From CAYJBP01 sp964368605 (GTDB taxonomy: Bacteria; Bacillota; Dehalobacteriia; UBA4068): a DNA stretch of 12,894 nucleotides. The notes beneath the pieces are model-generated. The model saw nothing but the letters and a program-made list of their open reading frames with translations, made no database searches and was not told where the DNA came from. The stretch spans positions 1 to 12,894 of the forward strand of contig CAYJBP010000072.1 of NCBI GenBank assembly GCA_964368605.1. Reading direction: 5' to 3'. This document shows, in pieces, positions 7,298 to 12,894 of the stretch. The translations under genes were made by a program, and so were the position numbers. Position 1 is the first letter of the stretch. Each line of letters begins with the position of its first letter.

Positions 7298-7321
7298 TTT
7301 TATTACCTCCAAATTTTGCTT

Positions 7322-7359
7322 AAAAAATATGGCAGTGTGGCAATAGGCCGCACTGCCAT
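7322..7359 (-). terminator. Internal terminator-like hairpin between grdB and grdC
   Basis: A 9-bp perfect stem (7329-7337 with 7351-7359), extended by three more G-C pairs after a mismatch, is followed on the minus strand by AT and six T residues. It has all the marks of an intrinsic terminator, yet lies inside the operon 15 nt after grdB. Partial read-through, setting the ratio of protein C to proteins A and B, is the simplest reading; an mRNA-stabilising 3' end is an alternative. Confidence 0.7.
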
Positions 7360-7374
7360 ACAATTAGTTAATTA

Positions 7375-8658
7375 TTAAAAAACAGTTTGTTCGCTAACTT
7401 CGGTTTCCAAAGCCTTTAAGGCCTTGCGAACCAAGCCTCTGCGCAACTCTTTTTCGTCCTCTTGGGTTAATTTAGGATTACCCAAGGGATAAGGAATAGC
7501 TACAGTAGGAACAATACGGTTTGCACCAACCGTTAGAGAAATAGGTACTACCGTGCACATATGAGCTACCGGGAAACCGGCTCTTTCGATTTCTTTTACC
7601 ATCGTTGCGCCGCAACGAGTGCAGGTGCCTCAGGTAGAGGTGAGGATAACGGCATCAACTTGATGCTTTTTTAAATCCTCTGCAATTTCGGCTGCAAATT
7701 TTTTGGAATTAGCAACCGAAGTACCATTACCAACGGTGGTATAATAATATTCGTGTAAAGAACCCATTTCGCCTGCTGCTACCAATTCGCGGATTACATC
7801 AACCGGCAAAACGCGGTCTAAATCTTCATTGGCATAAACAGGGTCATAGCCGCCATGAGCGGTTTCGCCATTTTCGGCGGTGAAGTCATTAATGCCTTCT
7901 AGGCAATAACGGCCATATTTGGAAGCACTGGAGGATTCGATATGATCAGGATTGCCCTTCGGTACCGGGCCGCCGGAAGAAACCAAAGCAATTTTAGCCT
8001 TGGTAATATCTTTAACGGCCGGTTGAGGATCTACCCTATCAAAGATAGGCATCGGATATTCGGTAACAAATTCCTCGCCTTTAATCTTATTAACCAGCAT
8101 TTCCACAGCACGCAAAGAGCCACGTTTTTCGGCAAAGTAGTTTTGGCGAATGCCTTTGGGCATATAGCCTGTAACCTCAGCGCCTTCGGCGATTTGCTTA
8201 ACGATAGCAGCCATAGCAGGAATAGCTTGGCGCATACCGGTTGCTGCATTGGCGGTAGGCACTACATAAGCATAACGCTTATACATATCGGCACCGGGGT
8301 TTTCCTCATACATACCGCTTACCACGGGGATATTGAGGTTCTCGGATACGATTTCGGCCACCATGCCGCAAGCCATACCATAACGACCGGCATTAAAAGC
8401 AGGGCCTGCAACTACGATATCGGGATTATAGCTTTTGATCATAGCTAAAACTTCAGCTTTAGTAGCATCAACATTTTCGTTAAAGTAGCTATCTCCGCAG
8501 ATTACTGTACCAACCACTTCGGCTACGCCTTCTAAAGCGCTATTTAAAGCCATACCGGGGCCGGCAAAACCATCACGCTTTTCGGGCTTAGTATCAGCTT
8601 TATCTTCGCCACCGATACCGGCATAGAATTGATTAATATAATGAACTATCTTTAGCAA
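7375..8658 (-). CDS. grdB: Glycine reductase protein B, selenocysteine subunit GrdB
   Basis: This 427-residue selenoprotein forms the substrate-specific protein B with the two GrdE fragments, and moves the carboxymethyl group of glycine from the pyruvoyl Schiff base toward GrdA. The reading frame crosses one UGA at 7630-7632, giving Sec343 in the context ILTST-U-GTCTRCGA, the conserved GrdB active-site motif. The frame stays open on both sides, and the C-terminal part (AGFPVAHMCTVVPISLTVGA) matches the family. A conventional gene call would stop at residue 342 and report a separate 75-residue ORF downstream. The start is TTG at 8658, with AAGGAGGG 6 nt upstream; it gives the typical KIVHYINQFYAGIGGEDKA N-terminus. 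The gene begins 21 nt after grdA. The total length is normal. Confidence 0.96.
7602..7632 (-). promoter_or_regulatory. grdB selenocysteine UGA codon and SECIS-like hairpin
   Basis: The in-frame UGA is at 7630-7632. Eleven nucleotides downstream a perfect 7-bp stem (7602-7608 with 7612-7618) closes a GGC triloop, which puts the apical loop about 19-21 nt after the UGA, inside the range usual for bacterial SECIS elements. It is the expected binding site for the SelB elongation factor; selA, selB, selC and selD are not in this window. Confidence 0.8.
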
Positions 8659-8679
8659 GAACAGCCCTCCTTATAGAGC

Positions 8680-9132
8680 CTAAGCTCCACGATAAGTCGA
8701 TACTTCGCTATTGATGGTATCAACATCAAGTACCATTTCCATCATGCCAACTTGCTCTTCATAAATAGCGGCATCAACTTCTTCTTTTAATTCAAAGATA
8801 TGATAAGCTTTGAGTCCCAACGAGACTCCGGCTAAAGGACCTGCAAAAGTAGGATCGCCTTGGGATACGGTTTCGGCAGCTAGACCAGCAGCTTCGGCCT
8901 CGGCACCGCCGAGAACTACTATTAAGTCTTCTACCCCATATTTTTCCGATAATTCTTTGATCCTAGCTTGGTTTTCCAAGTCCATAGCGCCAGCGGCAGT
9001 TCAGACGAAGCATTCGGTAGTAGAGAAAACTACTTCAGCGCCGGCAGATTTAACACACTCTTCGATGGCCGGACCGGGAATGCCGTCACGGTCGCCTAAG
9101 ATGGCTATTTTTTTACCTTCGAGCATAGTCAT
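8680..9132 (-). CDS. grdA: Glycine reductase selenoprotein A (GrdA)
   Basis: This 150-residue soluble selenoprotein carries the Se-carboxymethyl intermediate between protein B and protein C and is reduced again by thioredoxin. The N-terminus (EGKKIAILGDRDGIPGPAIE, from residue 5) and the redox motif CFVU followed by TAAGAMDLENQ identify it. Selenocysteine is residue 44, encoded by UGA at 9001-9003, with Cys41 as the partner thiol. Without recoding, only an internal 101-residue ORF starting at 8985 would be called, losing the catalytic part. Two in-frame ATGs exist (9132 and 9126). The first has AAGGAGG with an 8-nt spacer, which favours 9132, but 9126 cannot be excluded. The stop is TAG, so the selenocysteine UGA is the only UGA in frame. 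The gene follows grdE after 71 nt. Confidence 0.96.
8967..9003 (-). promoter_or_regulatory. grdA selenocysteine UGA codon and SECIS-like hairpin
   Basis: After the UGA (9001-9003) a 20-nt spacer leads to a perfect 5-bp stem CUUGG/CCAAG (8976-8980 with 8967-8971) closing an AAAA loop about 26 nt from the UGA. The position fits a bacterial SECIS. The spacer can also form a small GCC/GGC stem, so the real fold may be larger than the hairpin given. Confidence 0.7.
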
Positions 9133-9203
9133 AACCTTTTCCTCCTTAAATTATTTTATATATTTTATTTATAGAACACTATAAATCTTAGTAAAAGCTT
9201 AAC

Positions 9204-10490
9204 TTATAAACCTTTGGCGGTTAAATAGTTAAAGCCCAATTCATTGGTAGCACCGATAATAACTTGGATTTCGGCTACAATCGAGCCGTCCTCTTTTAAG
9301 CTACCGGCAGCACCACCGGCAATTACATCGGCAACTTCCGGATAACCGATAACGGTTTCCATAGGCGGCAAAGTAACTACCTGATTAGCATTACCGGCGG
9401 TAACCACGGCATCACCTGCCGGGGTAGAATCGGCTAAAGATTGCGAAGCGCCATCTTGGCCGGCATATTCGTCGGTAATTAATACAGTTTTAACGCCTAA
9501 AGCGCTAATTTTATTGCAGTTCATAACGAGGTCGGCATCGGGATTACCAAAGCCCTCTTCAGAAATGATAACGGCATCGGCGCCCAATAATTCTACTAAT
9601 TTAGCAGTCATATTGGAAGAACGCTCTTTATCCATTAAGGTTACATTTTCATTGGTGATAATGCAGCCCAAGAAATTGTAATCTTTGCCATGACGGCTGA
9701 ATAAATCGGTAATAACCGGGCTGTTTTGATGGATATAAGTGGGGTTTTTATCGCAAGCAGAAACGCAGTTACCGCTAACAATGGCCCCATCAAAAGCCTC
9801 GGTGGGATACATAAAGGTAGGAACAATTTCTTTAACATCCACACCATAGTAAAAAGTATTATGCAATAAGCCTTGAGTTTGAAGCATATATACATAAACA
9901 ACTTTGGGTAAATTAGGATATTCTTTAACTTGCTCAAGCAAAGGTTTGGTTTCATAAACATCTACTTGATCGGGTGTTAATTCTTGAGCAATTTTGCCCA
10001 AGTAGGTAGCTGCTCTAAAGCCGGCTAAGCGCACGATAACTTCGTGCTCATGCTGCTTAATGCCATCTTTAGGCTCTACTTTTACTACGACATTGCAGGT
10101 TTTGGAAAAGGGAGTATATTTAGCCCCTTCGCCTTGCATATCGATAATCCCCTCTTGGAAGCCAACGATTTTACCGGTGGTAACAACAGCTGCTCCGGAT
10201 AAAACATGGGTACGCCCCGAACCTACTTGCTCAACATTGCTGATAAAGCCGGGGAACATTCCGCCTTTGCCATCAACCTTAACTCTAGGCTCGATAACAT
10301 CTTTAACAGGCATAATTCTTACCGATTCACCTGGGCGAGCTAAGAATACCTCCACCGATGCAATACGCTCATCGGCTGCTGCCTCGGCAATAACTTCATC
10401 TTTATTTACATAAAGAGTACCGTTTTTAACCTCGGTTTGAGCACCAAACTGAACATCAGAGATTTTAATTAAACCTAATTCTAAGCGCAC
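9204..10490 (-). CDS. grdE: Glycine reductase protein B proprotein GrdE (pyruvoyl subunits)
   Basis: This 428-residue proprotein is cleaved into two chains; the new N-terminus of the C-terminal chain becomes a pyruvoyl group that binds the amino group of glycine as a Schiff base. The cleavage site is visible as SGN-CVSACDKNP, with Asn241-Cys242 (codon 242 at 9765-9767); the cysteine matches the position described for the processed cysteine of Clostridium sticklandii GrdE. The N-terminal stretch MRLELGLIKISDVQFG is typical of the family. The start is GTG at 10490, preceded by AGGAGGTGA; no ATG fits better. The gap from trxA is 26 nt, so it is part of the same transcript. The length is normal, and no selenocysteine or frameshift is seen. 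Confidence 0.97.
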   Translation of the reverse strand: MRLELGLIKISDVQFGAQTEVKNGTLYVNKDEVIAEAAADERIASVEVFLARPGESVRIMPVKDVIEPRVKVDGKGGMFPGFISNVEQVGSGRTHVLSGAAVVTTGKIVGFQEGIIDMQGEGAKYTPFSKTCNVVVKVEPKDGIKQHEHEVIVRLAGFRAATYLGKIAQELTPDQVDVYETKPLLEQVKEYPNLPKVVYVYMLQTQGLLHNTFYYGVDVKEIVPTFMYPTEAFDGAIVSGNCVSACDKNPTYIHQNSPVITDLFSRHGKDYNFLGCIITNENVTLMDKERSSNMTAKLVELLGADAVIISEEGFGNPDADLVMNCNKISALGVKTVLITDEYAGQDGASQSLADSTPAGDAVVTAGNANQVVTLPPMETVIGYPEVADVIAGGAAGSLKEDGSIVAEIQVIIGATNELGFNYLTAKGL

Positions 10491-10516
10491 AACTTCACCT
10501 CCTAAATCTTTATAAT

Positions 10517-10837
10517 TTAACCAAGCAATTCATCTAATTTAGCTTGAACGGCTCCCATTTCAATACTTTCTTTATCAAAAGTAAATACTTTTTCGCCGCC
10601 TTTATAGAAAGCAAAAGCAGGTAAGCCCATAACTTTTTGAGCAATCGACAAACGCTTATTAGCAGCGGCATCTAATTTACAAAACTTAGCACGACCGGCA
10701 TTTTTTTCGGCAAAGGCTTCTACATCAGGCAAAAGAGCCATGCAGGGCTCGCATTTGGGGCTCCAAAAATCAACAAAAACTAATTCTTCGGCACCGATAA
10801 CTTCTTGTTCAAAATTCTCTTTGTTTACTTCAATCAT
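10517..10837 (-). CDS. trxA: Glycine-reductase-linked thioredoxin
   Basis: A 106-residue thioredoxin with an atypical active site: Cys29-Glu-Pro-Cys32 (FWSPKCEPCMALLP, 24-37) instead of WCGPC, and a Lys in place of the Trp before the first Cys. The cis-Pro loop is GLPAF (Pro73). It should accept electrons from the adjacent TrxB and reduce the oxidised selenoprotein A/protein C cycle in the cytoplasm. The CxPC variant and the place between trxB and grdE are typical of thioredoxins in grd operons. The ATG has an AAGGAGG ribosome-binding site, and the gap from trxB is 19 nt. Confidence 0.95.
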   Translation of the reverse strand: MIEVNKENFEQEVIGAEELVFVDFWSPKCEPCMALLPDVEAFAEKNAGRAKFCKLDAAANKRLSIAQKVMGLPAFAFYKGGEKVFTFDKESIEMGAVQAKLDELLG

Positions 10838-10856
10838 TTTTAAATCCTCCTTATAA

Positions 10857-12077
10857 TTATAGCTTAGCTAATAAATCTTTAATTTGAGCTTCGGTAATAT
10901 CTTGGCCTTCTAAGCGATCGATAACCTCGCCATTATTGAATAAAAGCAAGCTGGGAATAACCGTGGCTTGATACTGCTGGGCAGTTTTTTGATTACGATA
11001 GGTATCTAATTTAACCAAATCGAAGCTTTCATCGGTTTCATGCATTTTTTCGAGCAAGCCAACCAAAGCAATGCTGGCTTCTACTTGAGGAGTCCAAAAA
11101 GCGAGCAATACCGGCTTTTTAGCTTCTAATACTTGGCTGGTAAAGGTTTCCATTTCGGCCAAATATTTTTCGGCGGCAACGGCGGCAATAGCGCCATCGG
11201 CAGCGGCAGTAATAACCTGACGCAAATATTTAACACGGGCATCACCTACACCATAAACGCCGGGAACATTGGTTTCCATAATATCATTGGTGATAATATA
11301 GCCTTGCTCATTCAATTCAACCTGGCCTTTTAAGAAGCCGGTTTTGGGGATAGAACCAACAAAGAAGAAAACGCCATTTACTTCTAAGCTGCTTAATTCG
11401 CCGGTTTTGATATTTTTAACGGTAACACTTTCTACCAATTCATCGCCAACGATTTCCTCAAGTACGGAATTCCAAACCCATTTAAGCTTGGGATTTTTAA
11501 AAGCTTTTTCGGCACTGGCCTTATTGCAATCCAAAACGCCTTCTTCATGGATAACAATAATGGTTACGCTTTCGGCAAATTTGGTTAAGTACATGGCTTC
11601 TTCGATAGCGGCATCGCCATTACCAACTACAACAACATCTAATTCTTCGAAGAAATCGGCATCGCAGGTGGCGCAATAGCTAACACCTTTACCGCGCAAT
11701 TTGCCTTCGCCGGGAATATTGAGCATTCTCGGCTCGGCACCGGGCGATAAGATTACGGTATGGCCTAAATATTCTTGACCATCTTTGGTGATAACTTTTT
11801 TGATAACACCACTTAAATCCATATCTTCAACCACACCACGGATAATTTCGGTACCAAAATGCTCGGCATGATCGGCAAAGTTTTTCATTAAGTTAGGGCC
11901 GGTAGCATGCTCGAAAAAGCCGGGATAGTTTTCTAATTCTTCGGTGGTACCTGCTTGTCCGCCGGGACGACCTTTTTCGATAACAGCGGTTTTTAAACGA
12001 CCACGGCTACCATAAATACCGGCTGCTAAACCACCGGGGCCGCCGCCTACTACCAAGATATCATAAATTTCTGCCAT
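10857..12077 (-). CDS. trxB: Thioredoxin reductase with C-terminal degenerate thioredoxin domain
   Basis: A 406-residue flavoprotein that should feed electrons to the adjacent thioredoxin. The N-terminal part is a low-molecular-weight thioredoxin reductase: FAD motif GGGPGG (11-16), PGGQAGTTEELENYPGF (38-54), redox-active CATC (135-138), nucleotide-domain GNGDAAIEEA (152-161) and the FAD-binding GVYGVGDAR (273-281). The usual HRRxxxR stretch that binds the NADPH 2'-phosphate is replaced by VIHEEGVLDCNK (175-186), so NADPH use is not assured; NADH or a ferredoxin route should be considered. Residues from about 312 form an extra thioredoxin fold with the cis-Pro (TVIPS, Pro375), but the CxxC position reads FWTPQVEAS, with no Cys. 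That domain is probably structural or a docking module for TrxA or the reductase complex. The ATG has AGGAGG upstream. Confidence 0.94.
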   Translation of the reverse strand: MAEIYDILVVGGGPGGLAAGIYGSRGRLKTAVIEKGRPGGQAGTTEELENYPGFFEHATGPNLMKNFADHAEHFGTEIIRGVVEDMDLSGVIKKVITKDGQEYLGHTVILSPGAEPRMLNIPGEGKLRGKGVSYCATCDADFFEELDVVVVGNGDAAIEEAMYLTKFAESVTIIVIHEEGVLDCNKASAEKAFKNPKLKWVWNSVLEEIVGDELVESVTVKNIKTGELSSLEVNGVFFFVGSIPKTGFLKGQVELNEQGYIITNDIMETNVPGVYGVGDARVKYLRQVITAAADGAIAAVAAEKYLAEMETFTSQVLEAKKPVLLAFWTPQVEASIALVGLLEKMHETDESFDLVKLDTYRNQKTAQQYQATVIPSLLLFNNGEVIDRLEGQDITEAQIKDLLAKL

Positions 12078-12109
12078 TTTACTTCCTCCTAAAAATATTA
12101 TATATTAAA

Positions 12110-12496
12110 TTACAAATAATATTCAGCCGGCAATGCCTGCAGAGCCGATTGCAATAAATCTAAATCAATTACCTGAAAATCCTCGGCAATAGCTCCGCTA
12201 ATTGCCATATTGGTTTTGGGTAATTTGGCAACAGTTTCTAAAGCGGCCTCTAGGCTTTGCAAGGATTTATAATCTAAGCCAATGCCTTTAGCCTCGGCAA
12301 CAATTAAGCTTTTATAAGGGCTTTGATTAGGCTTAATACTGCCACTTAAGGGATAATTAATCAATTTAGCACCTAAATGCACCAGCTTACGCGCCTCTAA
12401 AAATATATCATTCGTATCGCCCTTGATAATTTGACAGGCTTGTTCATACTTTGCGATTACCAAGGGATTATTGGTTATAATCTTAACCTTATCCAA
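12110..12496 (-). CDS. grdX: GrdX family protein
   Basis: A small protein of 128 residues (131 if translation starts at 12505) with the ITNNPLV N-terminal stretch typical of GrdX, which is found as the first gene of many glycine, sarcosine and betaine reductase operons. Its role is not established; no catalytic motif, membrane segment or Cys pair for redox work is visible. The upstream GTG at 12505 would have hardly any ribosome-binding site, whereas TTG at 12496 follows AGGTGG (12502-12507) with a 5-nt spacer, so I prefer TTG. The gene lies right behind the riboswitch terminator and 32 nt ahead of trxB. Confidence 0.88.
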   Translation of the reverse strand: MDKVKIITNNPLVIAKYEQACQIIKGDTNDIFLEARKLVHLGAKLINYPLSGSIKPNQSPYKSLIVAEAKGIGLDYKSLQSLEAALETVAKLPKTNMAISGAIAEDFQVIDLDLLQSALQALPAEYYL

Positions 12497-12501
12497 ATCG
12501 T

Positions 12502-12507
12502 CCACCT
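12502..12507 (-). promoter_or_regulatory. Ribosome-binding site that decides the grdX start
   Basis: AGGTGG lies 5 nt before TTG (12496) and overlaps the alternative GTG start (12505), so it can serve only the TTG. The complementarity to the 16S 3' end is moderate. Confidence 0.5.
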
Positions 12508-12519
12508 ATTAGTACACAT

Positions 12520-12566
12520 AAAAAAGCGACAGAGAAATGGGAAAAAAGTTCGCCATTTCTCTGTCG
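12520..12566 (-). terminator. Riboswitch expression-platform terminator ahead of grdX
   Basis: A perfect 14-bp stem (12527-12540 with 12553-12566), with a 12-nt loop, is followed on the minus strand by C and six T residues. It lies 10 nt after the end of the glycine aptamer and 13 nt before the grdX ribosome-binding site, so it decides whether the operon is transcribed. Confidence 0.92.
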
Positions 12567-12576
12567 GTTAATAACT

Positions 12577-12690
12577 TTCAGAGCCAGGTCGGGCAATGGT
12601 ATTTTAGCCTGAGAGTTTCATTATAAGTTGGCATACTTATAACTTGCCCCTACGGCGTCTTACGACTCTCCCATTACTTTCATCCCTGAA
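12577..12690 (-). promoter_or_regulatory. Glycine riboswitch, single aptamer
   Basis: The transcript carries the conserved glycine-aptamer core: GGGAGAG, then GACGCCGUAGGGGCAA, a P3 hairpin with a 9-bp A/U-rich stem (GUUAUAAGU with ACUUAUAAU), then ACUCUCAGGCUAAAAUACC. P1 closes as UUCAGGG (12684-12690) with CUCUGAA (12577-12583), seven pairs including one G-U. Only one aptamer is present, whereas many glycine riboswitches are tandem. It senses glycine, the substrate of the operon. The terminator follows 10 nt downstream. Confidence 0.93.
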
Positions 12691-12717
12691 CAACATTTAA
12701 TTTTTTAATACATGTTG

Positions 12718-12746
12718 ATTATATCATTAAAAATCTTAATTGTAAA
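12718..12746 (-). promoter_or_regulatory. Sigma-A-type promoter of the grd operon
   Basis: On the minus strand TTTACA (12741-12746), a 17-bp spacer and a perfect TATAAT (12718-12723) are present, with an extended -10 TG one base ahead of it. The transcription start is expected near 12711, about 20 nt before the riboswitch P1 stem. Confidence 0.88.
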
Positions 12747-12749
12747 TAG

Positions 12750-12894
12750 GCAAAATCAAATTTTTTTAATATTTTTTAAATATTTTTATTTTAGCAGCTA
12801 GCTGGGTATATTGACTTTAATTTTGAGATGCTTGTTTTAGTTAGATTTAACTACTATCTATGTAGCAATCAAACCTCGCGGCAAAAAAATTCGC
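12750..12894. other. A/T-rich gene-free flank upstream of the grd promoter
   Basis: No coding region, RNA gene or clear terminator is visible here. The only structure noted is a 10-bp palindrome, CAGCTAGCTG (12795-12804), about 50 bp upstream of the -35 box, which could be a regulator site or chance. Confidence 0.4.

Noticed and set aside
7298..7363. N-terminal extension of GrdC by 22 codons.
   Set aside because: It passes through the terminator-like hairpin, has no ribosome-binding site and is not part of the family N-terminus; the ATG at 7297 has GGAGG.
7375..7602. Separate small gene after a shorter grdB.
   Set aside because: It is the C-terminal part of GrdB behind the selenocysteine UGA; it has no ribosome-binding site of its own and continues the family sequence.
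7942..8448. Plus-strand open frame of 168 codons.
   Set aside because: It lies wholly opposite grdB, is low in family-like features, and is a shadow of codon bias on the other strand.
9133..9203. Possible internal promoter (TTTACT, 16 bp, TATAAA) and a 7-bp hairpin (9168-9174 with 9179-9185) between grdE and grdA.
   Set aside because: The -35 matches only 4 of 6 bases in very A/T-rich DNA, and the hairpin has no T-run, so neither is supported beyond chance.
12684..12717. A 6-bp hairpin (CAACAT with ATGTTG) just before riboswitch P1, like a 5' ghost-aptamer stem.
   Set aside because: The -10 box ends at 12718, so transcription should start near 12711 and the 5' arm (12712-12717) would not be in the RNA.

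Overview
This window is a single-strand block (all genes on the minus strand) from an anaerobic, amino-acid-fermenting bacterium that decodes UGA as selenocysteine. The A+T-rich intergenic DNA, strong AGGAGG ribosome-binding sites, TTG/GTG starts and the classic grd gene order point to a low-G+C Gram-positive (Clostridia-type) organism. The species cannot be fixed from the sequence alone.

Right part (about 12750 down to 4530): a complete glycine reductase (Stickland) operon, transcribed leftward. A sigma-A-type promoter (12718-12746) leads into a single-aptamer glycine riboswitch (12577-12690) and an intrinsic terminator (12520-12566). Then follow grdX, trxB, trxA, grdE, grdA, grdB, grdC and grdD. 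grdA and grdB each contain one in-frame UGA (9001-9003 and 7630-7632), placed exactly where these families carry selenocysteine and followed by a SECIS-like hairpin; ordinary gene callers will truncate or split both. The pathway reads as one chain. TrxB and TrxA supply electrons. Protein B (GrdE, cleaved at an Asn-Cys pair to give a pyruvoyl group, plus GrdB) activates glycine. Selenoprotein A (GrdA) takes the carboxymethyl group. Protein C (GrdC plus GrdD) releases acetyl phosphate for ATP synthesis. A terminator-like hairpin sits between grdB and grdC and may lower expression of the protein C genes.

Middle (4183-4573): a gene-free stretch. It holds a roughly 250-bp repeat-like element bounded by related terminator-type hairpins, then direct repeats, an inverted-repeat operator candidate and a near-consensus promoter for the next gene.

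Left part (4182 down to 1): four genes whose function I cannot name from known pathways. They are a 369-residue protein with two SnoaL/NTF2-like domains, a sodium:solute symporter, and two small paralogous NTF2-like proteins that are translationally coupled. Terminator-like hairpins separate the first three units and close the last. This looks like a small-molecule uptake and conversion module, and it is the best candidate in the window for something undescribed. Its substrate, and any metabolic link to glycine reductase, cannot be read from the sequence.
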